DNA of 64,000 nucleotides. Origin: Ganoderma boninense. Its lineage: Eukaryota; Basidiomycota; Agaricomycetes; Polyporales; Polyporaceae. The notes under the pieces are model-generated. The model was given only the letters and a program-made list of their open reading frames with translations, did no database searches and was not told the origin of the DNA. Shown here piece by piece: positions 1-12,748 of the stretch. Made by a program: the position numbers and the translations under genes. Position 1 is the first letter of the stretch; each line of letters begins with the position of its first letter. The stretch covers positions 5,178,908 through 5,242,907 of the forward strand of contig CM035305.1 of the NCBI GenBank assembly GCA_002900995.3, written 5' to 3'.

Positions 1-3000
1 CGATGAGGGCACATCTAGAAAGGAGGATGGTTAAAGGCCGAAATAATATCAAAACTCAGAGTCTCCGAGATTCGAACCTGCTGGGTAGCGAAGTAGCCCT
101 TCTGAGGCACATGGTAGATGGCGAGCTGGCTGTCTCCGTACCTCACCGCGGCCGACCTGACGAGGCTTCAGTCGAAGACGCAATGTCCGATACACCGTTC
201 ACCTACGTCGTGCCATTGGCATTTGGTATGAGATCCTGGACCGTCGCAAGCTTCCGCCACTTCCATTGATCCTTGGGCGAGGAGATATCGGACTCGCGAA
301 GAACGAGAGCGGATGTTGTCTTGCTCCAGTCCGCAGGCCGCATCTGGCCGCGCTCGACAATCTTCTCCACATGGCCAACGCGCTCGGCCTATGGAAAGGG
401 AAAGATCCACTGAGCTCTAATCATGACATCAGGGGAAAAGTCCGCACCGTATTGACGAACTGGCGGAAACGCTTCTGCCTCTCTGGGTCGTCAACCACGG
501 CCTTCCACTCGTCGAAGTACGTTCCGACTAGCTCGCCCATCTCACGCTCGAGATCAGAACAAATTCCTAGAGCGTCGTCCAGAACGACTTTTCGTAGTTT
601 CTGTAAGAATCAGACCTTGAGCGACAGGAAAGACCTCCTTAGGGGGGGCAGTACTTACTTCAATGCCGCCTTCCATGTTCTCTAACCACCGTGCGGTGCG
701 CATGAGCTTGTCGGCGGTGCGAATGTAATACATGAGGAACCTATCGAGGATGCGCACGACCATCGACGGCGGAACGTCGGCAGCCAATAGGGTGGCGTGC
801 CTAGGGGTCGCGCCTCCGTTCCCGCACACGAAGACTAGACGCAAGCAAATTCTGATTAGCTTCTATGAGGCATACTACTGACTGCGTGAACGATAGCTTA
901 CTGTTCCACCCTTTGTCGGTGGCGATAAGACCGAAGTCCTTGCCCTGGGCTTCGGCACATTCCCGCACGCATCCGCTGACGCCGCCCTTGAATTTGTGGG
1001 GGGAGCGGATGCCCTTGTAGCGTTCTTCAAGCCGAATAGCCACTAACCCGCGATTTGATTTGTTCAGCTCCAAGACTGGTGTAGGCGTGACGGTGAACTC
1101 TTACTGCCGACGGAGTCGCCAATGCCATACCGACACCACGATGTCCCGACGCAAGACTTGACGGTCCTGAGAGCCTTCCCGTACGCATGACCGCTCTCGA
1201 AGCCAGCGTCAACAAGCTCCTTCCATATTGAGGGCAGATCCGCACGCTCTGCACCGAACAGGTCTACGCGCTGTGCGCCTGTAATCTTCGTGTAGAGCCC
1301 ATCTGCAGGGAGCTAGCCTTAGGACGGATAGAGACGCTTCCGGCACCATAGGATCGGGAACCCACATTTCTTCGCGACCTGCCCCAGGACGATGAGCTTG
1401 TCCGGCGTGATCTGCCGATCCAGTTGATTGTGAATTAGCGGCCTTCCATTTGTGAACTGCGAGAGTAACGATGTACCTCGCCGGCCGCAATTCGGGGCAC
1501 GACGGAAAATGTGCCTGGAAAGGGTTAGTGGAGCCGCCACCTCCGGGCGATGTCATCACCAGACGCACCGTTGCGCTGGATGTTCGCGAGGAAGCTAAGG
1601 CCAGGTTAGCTTCCCACTGTAGTGGAAACAAGTCTGAACAACTACCGATCGTTCGTGTCCTGGTTCCTGCATGGAGTTTACCCACAATGAGCGCAAGGAA
1701 ATCTCGGCGGCCGAGTAAGCAGAGAACTGACGCGTGGTGCACTGGATTGATGATATTCTCGTTCCACAGCGACGACAGGATGCTCCCGACGGCTGGCTTG
1801 CACGTCTCGCAGCCGACCGAGTCGGGATTAACTCCGACAGCGGCCATGATCTCTGGCATTGTCTTCAACTTCTTAATCCTGCTGCACGGTAAGCATCCGT
1901 TGCGAGCCGGCATGATGACACCCACATGACAACATTGAAGAGGTCAGCCCGCGACATCGCGAAATGCGGGCACAGGTTGTTGTTGACCGCGACGCCCGCC
2001 TTCTTCAATTCAGCCTGCCCATTTTGTTTTACGTCAGACAACGACCCCCCTAAGCGGAGGCTGCGACGCACCTTCACAATGCTTGTCATGAGCGGGATAC
2101 CTACAGGGCACATTGTGAACGTCAGACAAGGTTGCGTTTCGGGCGGGCGGCACGCAGCAGCGTCGAACTAGAAAAAAGGTTCCGACTGACATCCTCCGCA
2201 CCCGGTTCCCGCCTTCGTCTTCGTCTTGACATCGGTTATGTTCTGCGCGCCATCCTTGATGCACTGTACGATCTGACCCTTGGAGACATTCTATAGGGTG
2301 GAAGCAACGCATTCATGTCAGCCATTTGATAAAAGGAACAAACAATAACGTGGGATCTAGCAGAGCAGAGCTTACATGGCAGCTGCAAATCTGCGTGTCG
2401 TCGTCAAGGTCGTCGCCATTATCCTCGCCCGAGCGGGCCCCGACGATGAACTGCGAGGGCGGCACGTCCAGCGCTTTCTGCAAGAGGGAGCGGCGACATT
2501 GCCAATAGATTTAGACAAGCGTACTCGTGCTCGAGGGGCCTTGCAACGAGCTACAGCCTTTGGGGGCTAGACTTGCCTTCTTCTTCACAAGCGCGACAAG
2601 CTTGACGTAGTCCGACGCGTCGCCTACCATCATACCGCCAAGCAAGTACTTGCCATCCGCGCTGAAGATGTACCTGTAACCCGAAGTTGCAATGAATGAG
2701 ACTCAACAGACATGTCGATGCGAACGGGGCAAAGGCAAAGGCAGAATCAAACCGTTTGTAGACTCCTCCAAACGGATCTCGGTACGTCAGAGCCTCGACT
2801 GGGCCGTCGGCCGCGGTAGTCGCAGCTCCGTGCCGTTTCTTCGGCGCAGACGCGTCGTGCTTGTTCAGGTCATTGGTTCCGGAAGACGAGTCGCCCGTAA
2901 CTGCTGGGGCCACCGCCTTCTTTGTGCGAACACGCTGCTCGGCGAAGAAGTCCCCAAACGACGCAACCTGTTGCCCCAAAGGCCGAATCAGCCGACACCT

Positions 3001-4500
3001 AATACGCAGCCTCCCGGGTGACGCGACGCACATCTACGCCCATCAGCTTCAGCTTCGTCGACAAGTCCGGATTATTCTGCCATCCGCCAAGCAGCCGTCA
3101 GCCCTCGCAGTAACGCAGTGCGCTGCAGCCTGATATACACAATACGGATGGACTGCCCACGCACCATCTCTCTCGGCTTGAACCCGCCCAAGTCCGTCTG
3201 CGCCTGCGTGAAGTTGAACGCGAGGATGTCCGCCATCTCGATGCCGGGCGCGATGAGCCCGTACGTGTTGCCGCGCCAGCTCGCGCACTCCCCGATCGCA
3301 TACACGTCCCGCGCGCTCGTGCGCAGCCCGTCGTCCACGACGACCCCGCCCCTTTCCGCACACGCGAGCCCCGCCCCGCGCGCGAGCGCGTCCCGCGGCG
3401 TGATCCCGATCGCGAACACCGCGAGCGTGCACGGGATCACCGACCCGCCGCCGTCCGCGAGCTCGAGGCCCGCGAGCGCGCCCGTGGCCGGGTCGGTGAC
3501 GAGCCGCGCGGCGACGGTGCTGCCGCGGAAGCGCACGCCGAGGCCCTCGATGCGCCGCAGGACGATCTCGCCGCCCTGCGCGTCGAGCTGGCGCGAGAGC
3601 GGGTATGCGGAGCGGTGCACGATCGTCACATGCGCGACGCTGGGGAGGTCGTGCACGGCCTTCGCGGCTTCGAGGCCGAGCAGGCCGCCGCCCAGCACCA
3701 CGGCCTGTAGATCCACCGATCGTCAATAATATTTACATGTCCCCTGGTGTCAGTGCAGCGGAACGCACTTGGATGTCTTTGGCGCCCTCGCGCTCGGCGT
3801 AGGCGAGCAGCTTGTTCACGTCCCCGACGTTGCGGTACACGAACACGCCCTGGATCGTCGTGTCCGCGTAGGCGGGGAGCGTCGCGTCCGAGCCCGTCGC
3901 GAGCACGCAGTGGTCGTACGCGATCGTGCGGCCGGCGTCGGTCGTGACGACGTGCGTGGCGGGGTCGAGCGAGACGACGGTCTCGCCCGCGTGGAACGCG
4001 AAGCGGCGCGGGTCCTGCTTGGCATACCAGTCCGCTGACCGTCACAATCGAACGGACGACAGGCGTGAGTGCTCCGGAACGACGGAGGACATTCTTTGAG
4101 GGAAATAGCGGCTGCGAGGACGTACGGGATTCGAGATACAGCTTCTCGATGTTGCGGTGCTGGAAGTAGTCGGTGAGTGCGACGCGGTTGTAGGCCACTG
4201 AGGAGCGCGGGATTAGCAATAGTACTACTCCCCTGCGACTACGATGCCTAATCGCGGTCAGATGGCAACTCATACTCACGATGAGTCTCCTCGCCGCAGG
4301 TGATAACACGGTATCGCTGAGCGGTGTCCAGCCCAAGAAGCTTCCCGATAAAAGCTGCGGGCCCGCGTTGTCTCAGTCTAAGCGTGCAGAAAGTGATACT
4401 ATTACAAGTGTAGCGGACCACACTCACCGATTCCGACCATGCCGAGGCCGACGACGACCACGGTCTGCATCTCCTCCCCGCGAGCGGAGTCCTCCTCCAT
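1..4500 (-). CDS. niiA: Assimilatory nitrite reductase (siroheme, NAD(P)H), 3' end outside window
   Basis: Cytosolic enzyme reducing nitrite to ammonium with NAD(P)H, FAD, a 4Fe-4S cluster and siroheme. Read on the minus strand from ATG 4498-4500. An N-terminal dinucleotide fold (VVVVGLGMVGI) comes first, then a second Rossmann motif (VVLGGGLLGLEAAKA, about 3.7 kb). BFD-type 2Fe-2S segments follow (GTGCGGC near 2.2 kb; VGCETCKPAVGSILSSLW near 1.8 kb). The ferredoxin-like half domain has ITPDKLIVLGQVAKK and TVKSCVGTSWCRYGIGDSVG. The siroheme/4Fe-4S cysteines are in GVSGCVRECAEAQGKDFGL near 0.95 kb. A Rieske-like segment (YGDSQLAIYHVPQKG) lies near 0.1 kb. The order matches fungal NiiA. Many short introns interrupt it; every block I checked resumes in frame after a plausible splice, so it looks functional. 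The C-terminus runs off the left edge. Fungal nitrate genes often cluster, so transporter and nitrate reductase genes may lie to the left (inference). Confidence 0.95.
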
Positions 4501-4951
4501 GGCTGCACAGTGCACCGTGAGGACGACGACGGACAGAGATACTGAAGATAAGCTGCGAAAGGCAAAAGTCAAGCACAGCGCGGCCCTGGGAGATTGCGCC
4601 TCTGGTTCTATTAACGTCGACGTCTTGCAGACCGAAAGATATAAACACACAGGGCAAGGGACAACTATAGCCCGCTCCTGGGCGCGGTTCCGGTGGTAGA
4701 AGGAGATGGGACGCACTGCGATAACTGAACGAGTACGTCGGCTCTCCGATCGGCTTCGCGTGGGAGGCTCTATATCAGTGGAGCGCCGGAGGTTCTTCGA
4801 CGCTCGACACCCCGGCTCTTTGACGGAAACCGTTGTGCCCTCTCCAAAGCTGTGCTAGAACTTAAGATACCCAGATTTGGGGCGATCTGGGACCCAGCAG
4901 TCTCGGAAAACCACAAGTGCATCATCGTACAAACAACACAGAGAGAGCGAG
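4501..4951 (-). promoter_or_regulatory. Upstream region of nitrite reductase with candidate GATA-factor sites
   Basis: About 450 bp between the isomerase stop and the nitrite reductase ATG. It contains AGATAAG at 4546-4552 and a further AGATA at 4537-4541, within 50 bp of the start codon. AreA/Nit-2-type GATA factors bind HGATAR sites in nitrogen genes of ascomycetes; use here is inferred. There is no convincing gene in this stretch. Confidence 0.4.
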
Positions 4952-6314
4952 CTAAAGCTTCGGGAGCATGGGTCCGAACTGCGCCTTCTGCTTCTTCTTC
5001 ATCGCCGCGAAGGCGTCCGGGATGTCCTGCGCGTCCGCGAGCGTGGTCAAAGTTAGCCCGAGGCGCCATTAACACGCTGCGCCCCGACGCAAGAAGAACG
5101 CGACGCAGACCGGGCAGAAGGCACGCACCTGCGTCTGTAGCATCGCGCTGTTCCACACCGCGGTGTACTCGAGGTTCTCCGCCACCCTGTTGCGCCCACG
5201 ATGCCCATGTCAGTCCGAACTCTTATAACATAGAACAACGACACCGATGAGGGGACAGGACGCACGTGTGGTCCCTCGCGTGCAGCAGGAGCTTCTTCGT
5301 GCCCAGCACTGCGATGGGCGATTTCTGCGCGATGAGCGCCGCGGTCTCCAGCGCGGCCTTGACGACCTCGTCGCGCCCGCCGTCGACGACGCGCGAGACG
5401 AGCCCGACGGCGAGGGCCTCCGCGGCGGAGAACTCGCGCGCGGTGAAGGCGAGCTCGGCCGCGAGCGACGGGTTGCTGGTGACCTTGGGGAGGCGCGCGA
5501 GCGTGCCGATGTCTGCTGCGAGCCCGACGTCGACTTCCTGTGAAGAACGGGAGGAAAATATTAAACGTCAGTCTGAGCGCGCGAGACGCATTATGGAGAC
5601 GGGATACGAGAAAACATGAGTGTTGAGGCGCGAAAAGGTAAATTGTGTACCTTGATTGAAAAGACGGTGTTAGAGGCGGCGTAGCGGACATCACAGGCTG
5701 CGATGATGTCGAGCGACAGGCCGTACGCGACGCCGTGGGTCGCGACGATGACGGGGCACCGACAGCGTTCCATTGCAGAGATCGAGGCCTGGAAGGAGGT
5801 GATGTGCCCTTGCAGCTGCAATGCACGTCGGGAGGGGTCCAAGCCAGGTTTTGATATGAGTGACCCTGAGAGCGAACCCACTGTAAAATGGATGGACAGT
5901 CTGGTCAGCAAAATGTCGACGACAAGCATGCTTCCCTGGCACATTGTTCGTGTAGGGATGAGTCAGCAGAACACGACTTACGGTCAATGCCGGCAGAGAA
6001 GAGCTTGGGGATTGAGGAGGCCAGCACGACGGCACGGACTGTGGGCTCCTCGGAGATCCTGTCGAATACATGTCCTAGTTCTGTCCAGAACCTGAGAAAG
6101 CGTAAGCGGTATTTTGGAACTTGGAATAAATAGCCGTGGTTACTCTTCGTTAAATGCGTTCACGGGCGTGCTAGAAAAGTCACGATGCGGTGTGAGCCAG
6201 ATACTCTTTATCTTGAGGGGATATTACCAACCGACCGAGCTCGACGAGAGCAACATGCGGTACGGGCGAAGAAACTTTGACATAAGTCTCGGATAAGTGG
6301 CCATAAGAAGACAT
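4952..6314 (-). CDS. Delta(3,5)-delta(2,4)-dienoyl-CoA isomerase (crotonase family)
   Basis: Crotonase-fold isomerase used in beta-oxidation of unsaturated fatty acids, normally peroxisomal or mitochondrial. From ATG 6312-6314 the protein begins MSSYGHLSETYVKV, followed by VELGR/TPVNAFNEE across an intron. An oxyanion-hole segment (VLASSIPKLFSAGID) comes next, then IIAACDVRYAASNTVFSIK and EVDVGLAADIGTLARLPKV. This last block matches the ECH1 type, in which the Asp and Glu residues of these motifs act as acid and base; ordinary enoyl-CoA hydratases differ there. The end is AQFGPMLPKL then TAG at 4952-4954. The terminal Pro-Lys-Leu resembles a weak peroxisomal PTS1 signal (canonical SKL). At least five short introns. 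It lies on the same strand as, and directly upstream of, nitrite reductase; no functional link is evident. Confidence 0.88.
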
Positions 6315-7712
6315 CTCGTGACAGAGACTATCAGCGGAGTGCTACAAGCGTGGAATGACCCAACCACTATGACTTGAAGTTGAAGTTGACGGTTGTGCTG
6401 GCTGAGACTGGCGCGCCCAGGCTACCCGAGAAACCGGGTTCCGAGGATAACTGGAAACACGTGCTCGTCGTTGCCGTCGGCGATCAACCATGCTTACGGC
6501 GTCTACGTTGCCAAATTGGGCCTACATGTTTCAAGCGCTTGTCGGTTCTGTCAGCTTTCAGCCGCCGCCGGGTCGTGGCAACGATTTTGCTTGTCTAAAC
6601 CACCGCAGGGATGGCATTCCCGGACCATGTATCCACCTGGGCTCTTCGCTTCTGTCACTTCATTCTCATCTAATGATGTTTTGATTTTGATGAAACAAAC
6701 AACCTGAAACTAGCACCCGCTGTACTATGACCGTGACGACTCGGAGTCCCGGGCCATCGGAATTTCAAGTTCAACTTGAAGGATCGTCTCCGAGGTGATT
6801 TCTCCCTATACTCAAACCATGTGGGTGTAAGCATACTAATATCAGTCATTGCAGTGACTAAACATCCCAACGACTTGGCAAAATGTAACCAAATCTGGAG
6901 GCAGAAGGGGAACTGCGCATGTAGTAGGTTCAATGTTCAAACTAGCGAGTACCAGGTTGTCACAGCCTGATTCAAGACCTCCGAACCTCTGACAGTGGCC
7001 CAATTTACAATGTGTAAGTATGGCTCATCTATGAGCCCGTAGACTACCGCGGGGTTTACTGTGTTTTTCCCTTAGGTGGAATGCTATTGCGTCATCGTTG
7101 GCTCTCCTGAAGGCTCCTTTCACCGCCCATGCCGCCGACGCCGCTGGGCAAACTGGGTGGGTACTCCAATAGATGGAGGTCCGTGCTTACTCATCCGCTG
7201 GCAACAAAGTATTTCTGTGCCCGCTGACGACCACCCCCCTAGGAAGGATCTTGGGAGCAGATTACGCTGTACCGAGAGAGGAGGCGTAGCCCATCGCACC
7301 AATGGCGAGTGTCTTAGCACCCGATCTAGACGACTGTGCGCAGGCTTTGCGGCGCCGTGGTGGGAATTGCCCCTCCTCGCTGACCACTCGCTGACCCCGC
7401 CGCTCCTGCTGCGTCGCGGCTGGGTGCCAATCCAGCTCGTAGAGCACCGCCTTCGCTGGAGCGTCGGCGCCGCCCAGCGCGAGCCTCGGTCAATCATGAC
7501 GCCGTCGGACGCGCAGCGCAGTAACAAGCATAAACTTGGGATGCTCCAGCTTGCACCCCCCGCAGACAAACACAGCGGTCATCGCTATAATAGGGACGCA
7601 CCTGGGCATTGCGCGAAGACCCCACCACAGTGCTCTTCACACCTAACCGTCGACTGCACTCTTCCCAGCTCTCATCGACTCCCTCAGTTGCTTCACCTCG
7701 CCCGCCGGCACC
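6315..7712. other. Intergenic region, no gene recognised
   Basis: About 1.4 kb between the divergent isomerase and the secreted Ser/Thr-rich gene. Open frames here are short or run without features into the next gene. A TATA-like TATAATA lies near 7585, about 125 bp before the ATG at 7713. I see no RNA gene or convincing repeat. Confidence 0.5.
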
Positions 7713-8379
7713 ATGATGCGCACCCTCACCCTCATCCTCGCCGCCCTCTTCATCCGCCAAAGTACGTCACATCCGCTTCCCCCACCCCAGATTCACATGC
7801 ATCCGCCGGCCGCGAGCGCGACTGGCGCAAGCACAACACACATCCGCTGACGCGGGCCCCTTTTCCCTATTCCCTTTCTCCTTTTCCCTTCTCCGTGCTC
7901 CCGCAGGTACAGCCGGGGACCTCGAGCGCAAGGCGGCGACGACGATCACGACGACGGGCTCGTCTGGCTCCTCGTACACGTACACGTCGTCGTACACGGG
8001 CATCGTCGCGACGACGGGCTCGCAGGGCCAGCCGATCATCACCTTCGCGACCGCGTTCCCGCTCGTCACCGTCGTCCCGTTCACGACGACGCTCACGCCG
8101 TCCTTCGGGCCCGCCAGCGGCTCCGGCATCCCCATCTCCGCCAACTTCACCGCGACCGTCGGCGTGCCCGTCCAGGGCGTGATCACCCTTGGGGGCAACG
8201 CGAGCAGCATCACCCCCGAGTCGACCGTCACGACGTCCTCGCCCGTCAGCACGTCCGGCAGCTCGACCTTTTTCTCCACGTTCGTCACGACCGTCCCCGT
8301 CTCGAGCTCCAGCTCCGGCTCTAGCTCCGGCTCTAGCTCGAGCTCGAGCTCGGGCTCGTCATCATCGACGTCCACCTGA
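7713..8379 (+). CDS. Small secreted Ser/Thr-rich protein
   Basis: Two exons, 7713-7761 and 7907-8379 (donor GTACGT, acceptor CGCAG), give 173 residues. The N-terminus MMRTLTLILAALFI is a hydrophobic signal peptide and is followed by a dibasic site (LERKAAT). The mature part is almost entirely Thr, Ser, Val and Gly: Thr/Ser runs near residues 25-50, a central beta-like segment with FATAFPLVTVVPFTTT, and a C-terminal poly-Ser/Gly tail ending SSSTST. No hydrophobic C-terminal segment follows, so a GPI anchor is not evident. The Ser/Thr content suggests heavy O-mannosylation and a role at the cell surface or wall (inference). The tail is encoded by a repetitive AGCTCC/GGCTCT tract. The family is not recognised. 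Confidence 0.7.
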
Positions 8380-9518
8380 GCGGGTGAGCGTCCGTGGTTA
8401 CCGTCCATCCTTGCCGGTTTGCTGACAATGAACGCAGTAGGCCTACGCCTGGCATGATATTATTTCCCTTAATGAGACTCGGTCCCGTACGCCATATGCA
8501 GTCCCGTACTTGTGTATTATACACGTATACGAAGGAGCTAGGTTAAAAGTTGTATCGATAGCGTTCCGTTTTGTTATCGTCCTCTGCTTTGGTTGGCTCA
8601 CTTAAAACAATTCAACCGTTTGGACGGACTGCGATTTCAGCTTCAAGATCGATACTGACATACTCCTCTTACCTCAGAGCCTGGTTACGGTTACACACGA
8701 TCTCAGCTTTGTTTAGGTTGTGCCAAAGACTTGCATTAGGCTATCGATCGTGCTATGGAAGTATGATGAGGTGCTCAGGGCGGGGATTGGGAGCCCGAAT
8801 CTAACCTCTAAGAACGGAGGTTCTCCCCTATCAAACCTCCAGATCCTCGCTCGAAAACACCAACCGCATAGCCACCTACTTCATCACATAGCGCCGACAT
8901 CCAACAACCGAACACGCGTGACGACACAAGCCTGAGGGTATCTCGTAATTGCATTGGGAGGGCACAAGGCATGGCCTACAAGCTATACATGATATCCAAC
9001 ATGGGGGAGCTCGAGCTTGAGGGCATTGGTATGCACGAGGGTAACGGGGAGGGGTGGGAGGGGTTGCGAAATCGAAACATACGAGGGCGGAGGAGGCCGA
9101 CGAGTGGGAGAGGGAACGCTACAACATACACTAGCCGACCACAAGACGGCCCGCGCACACGGGCCCCAGGCCGGAGGAAGGGCAATATGGCTACGAGAGG
9201 GAAGCGGAAGAGGAGAGAGACGCTAAACAGATACAGACATGCCAACATGTGAAGAAACGTAGAGAGGATGGGAGTAGGGAATTCGAAGTTCAAGCTCAAG
9301 TCCCGCCACATAGGCGCATATTCGCCGCCGCCGCCGCCGCCGCTCCTCGCGGCGCGAGCGTCGGGCACATCCGGCAGCTCGCTCGCGGTTCGACTGTTCA
9401 GCATGAGAGACATGATGTAATGTTACGATAGTAACGGCGGTAAACATTGGGGATGAGATGGGATGGAGGGGTGGAGGAGGATGCGAGGGGGAGGAGAGGA
9501 CGGAGTACCGTAAACATA
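8380..9518. other. Region between two convergent genes
   Basis: This holds the 3' flanks of the Ser/Thr-rich gene (plus) and ATG4 (minus). It contains a short GCC triplet run at about 9329-9350. A minus-strand open frame of 145 codons (8976-9413) lies in the probable ATG4 3' UTR and has no recognisable motif. I see no supported gene. Confidence 0.45.
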
Positions 9519-12500
9519 TCAAAAATCGTCCGCGTCGTCCATGAGGATGCCCTTGATCCCGCCGCTCTGCGTCCGTCCGCCGTCACGCGCCTTCGCCGTG
9601 CGCATTTGCGGCACGCGCTTGCCCTGCACCTGCGCCGTCGGCGGGGGCTCGGGCTCCTCGTCCTCCGGGTCGCCCGCCGGGAAGGGGTACTGCACCTGCA
9701 CCTCCGCCTGCCGCGCCGCCTTGGTCGAGCTGCCGCCCGAGGAGCCCTTCTTGGTCTTCCGCCTGGTGGTCTTGCCGGTCCCGGTCGTGTCTCTGCTAGC
9801 CGTCGAGCTTATCGAGCGGGTCGCCGTCATGACCGGCGGCACTTCGGGGCTAGACGATCCCCTAGCAACGGACACAGGGTCCGCTAGCGGCAGATGGGGG
9901 TCCGAGAACTCTGACGGGTCGGCCCACTCCTCGTCTTCTTCGTCGTCGAAGCTCAGCGAGTCCTGCGTGGACTGGTTTGACACCGCGCGCTTCATACGCT
10001 CCGGCGCGTCGATGTCGAACGACGGCTTGCCAGCGCTCGGGGTGAGAGGAGCGATGGGGTCCTCCTCCGTGTCCACCTCGGACTTGACGGAGCCGCCGGG
10101 CGCGGAGTCCTGCATCGATCCGGCCGGGGAGTTCCCCAGCGAGAACTCGTCGTCGTCGGGCATGTCGATGTCTGGCTCGGAGATCGACTCGAGGCCCATG
10201 TCGTCCGAGTCCGACGGGTAGTGTGGTGGCTCATTCGCCAAGGAGAAAATAGACTTGTTTGTGCGGAACAGCTGTCGACCCCGCCGTCAATCTACCTTTC
10301 ACAACGGGCACGACAACAAGGCTGTACACGCACCTCCGTTATCCTGTCCTTGAGGTCCAGCCACTCGCCCTCGTCCTTGCATAAGAAGCCGAGCAGCATG
10401 CTCGGGTCCAGCCCCGACAAAGGCATCTTCCGCACGCGGTCGCAATGGAACGTCCGAAGCTCCGCCTGAGCGTAAGCGGTGACGAAGTGACGCTGAAGAG
10501 GGTCCAGGTCCGCTCCGAGCCCAAGCTCGCGCGAGTCCATCTCGGCCGACTCATCTGGGAGCATACTGGCCGACTGCCATCGGGTGTGGACGTTGTTGTG
10601 CGACTGTGAAGAGTCCGAGTGAGACGTCGACGCTGAGGATGTCGAAAGTTGCTGCTGCAGGGGAGATGGCTGGAGCGCTGGCGAGCGGTACGAGAACGAC
10701 GACGCCGCGCTCGAGTTCGAGCGGATAGACATGGGCGAGGTGGGAGAACGCACGTGGTGCATGGTGCGGAACTGCCGTTCCTTGTCCCGCTCCCGGTCAG
10801 AACCGTACGCTTCGGGTGAGGATTGGCGCTCATAAGCGTCGTTCATCGTCGCGCGCGCTGGTGGGCGAAGCGGGATCGCAGGGCGGGCGTGATGCGGGTC
10901 GAGGTAGAAGAGGTTGTCAGACTGGGATCCGACAAAGTAGTATGATGACGAAGGCCGGCCGCCAGCGATGCCGACCGTTTGCGGGAAGGTATACAGTGTC
11001 TGCGCAAAGCGCCGTCAGTATGACTCTGCAGACGAAGGCGGTAGACGCACCTTGATGGTGTTATAATACAATGGGTTCACTCCTTCGATACCAAGACGGA
11101 TGCCAACAAGCACCAGAACAGCGCGGTCGCCCCACTCCATGCGACCGTGCCCATGCCTCCTCGTCGAGTAAACGGAGGATCTGGATGCCCCATAAACATC
11201 GGATTCGTAAAGCGTGCTGTCCGTGGCCACGGCAACACCGAGGCCGGCGCCAGGGAAGTTATGTACAAGGGTCCTGGAAGCGAACGTGGCAACGCGGAGT
11301 CAGCACGGGCGTAATGCGCCTAGGCGACTGCGCACGGTGAAAAAAACATACTTGATCGCACCGGCAGCAGTGCTGGGCCCAAACCACTGTCCCACGTCCT
11401 TGCCGAGGTCCTTGCCAACCAGAGCCATGCGATGCACGCTGAACGGACACAGCGGGGACGGGGTGTCGAGGAACCAGGTGATAATCTGCACGTACGTCGC
11501 ATAGTCGGCCGTGTAGACAGTGTGAGGGGGTCTTCTCCAGTCTGGGGCGAATGAGGGCCAATGCCGTAAACCACTAAAGCACGACGTACCTCGTCCAAGA
11601 TGCAGGTGCAACAACGCATTCGCCAACAGCGACTGTCCCGTCCTCAACATGCAACCCCAGCCCGCGTCGCTCGTCCATCCCTTCTCCCCGCCTAACCAGT
11701 TCCATCGCTTCGTCGGAGGGCTACTTGGCAGCCCCGTCGAGCTTTCGTGGACCTCCGCCTCGAGCGCGGCGAGCGTCGTATCGCGGATAGGGAAGAATTG
11801 CGAGCGGTATGTCAGCCATATCCGCGATGTGAAATCGGCGTAGAACACGGGTGGCCAGTTCTTCGACGGGTCCTTGATCTCCTTCGAATTTGCGTTAGCT
11901 GACGACGACGGCGGCTGAGACTGAGAAAGAGACGGGTCTGCGGGCGTAGAGTTAGGAGAGCTCGGAGAGGACGTCGACGAGCGGAATCCGGACCCGCGGC
12001 GCGAGTCTGCAGAGCTGCGCCGCCCAGGGCTCGGGTGGAGGTCTGGCGCAAGAGGCGTTGGCTCGTAGCCGGGGTGCTGCACGCCGAGCAGCCAGATGGG
12101 CTCGGGGCACTTATCAGGCATCGCGTCGCTGTCGAGCAGATACCGCATGGCCTTGTCGATATGGCCCTTGCCGTGTCGAGCCGCCGTGAGAAGCGCGGAT
12201 CCCTTGCCCTTCGGCGAGACGGATGCAGAGAGATGTTGCTGGGAGAGGAGCGAAGGGAGGCTGAGGTCCGTGGAGGAGTTGGAAAACGTGTGCGCAAACC
12301 ACCCGGACAAGCGTGTCGGCAAGTCGGTCAGCCGGGAGCTCGATCCGGGCGAGTAGTACGCTGCGGAAGGGTAGTTGTCAGATAAAGGCCGCTCGGAACG
12401 GGTGCGTGGCCGGGGCGCACTCGACGGCTCGACAATGACCGGCGGTTCGTCGGGGGTGTCCTCGCCGTCCCTCAGGATCGAGACGTCGCCGGGATCGACG

Positions 12501-12748
12501 TCCTGGGACTGTCTGCGGCTTCCAGCGTCTCTGAACATCGATCCGCGTCGGCTGGACTTCTTGTGTTTTGGCGTTTCGGGCGGGGCGGGGCTGGAGGACG
12601 AGGAGCTGGGGGTGGGACTGCCGGAAGTGTCGAGCATGGACTTGGACCTGTCGCGGTTGGTCTTGAGGAATTTGGGGAGCTTTGGGCCATGATTTGAGGT
12701 TGTCGGCGACGAGGGCGAGGGCGATGCGCGCGATGATTTGGTGGACAT
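9519..12748 (-). CDS. ATG4: Cysteine protease ATG4 (autophagy)
   Basis: Cytosolic protease that trims Atg8 for lipidation and later releases it from phosphatidylethanolamine. From ATG 12746-12748 there is a Ser/Pro-rich disordered N-terminus, then the peptidase C54 core: WPPVFYADFTSRIWLTYR, then GWTSDAGWGCMLRTGQSLLA with the catalytic Cys (about 11.65 kb). DWRRPPHTVYTADYATYVQI follows an intron, then VHRMALVGKDLGKDVGQWFG. GGRPSSSYYFVGSQ and LFYLDPHHARPA carry the catalytic Asp-x-His. The core ends with KMPLSGLDPSMLLGFLCKDE. A further roughly 240-codon acidic and Ser-rich tail (DSDDMGLESISEPD to DDADDF) ends at TGA 9519-9521. With its long low-complexity ends the protein is near 1000 residues, far longer than yeast Atg4 (494). 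Short introns lie at about 11.59, 11.3, 11.03 and 10.3 kb. All catalytic residues are present. Confidence 0.95.

Noticed and set aside
3049..3726. 225-codon Arg-rich minus-strand frame and its plus-strand counterpart
   Set aside because: Shadows of the GC-rich Rossmann exon of nitrite reductase, which is read in the neighbouring frame.
6372..6782. TTGAAGTTGAAGTT and AAGTTCAACTTGAA as possible ends of a small element
   Set aside because: The match is short and low-complexity, and no target duplication was found.
7076..8182. Open frame of 368 codons on the plus strand
   Set aside because: It runs through the intron and the wrong frame of the signal-peptide gene at 7713-8379. Its product is Arg/Ser/Pro-rich without motifs, as expected of a GC-rich shadow frame.
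8976..9413. 145-codon minus-strand frame with hydrophobic stretches
   Set aside because: Lies in the likely 3' UTR of ATG4, contains a GCC-repeat-derived Gly run, and has no family features.
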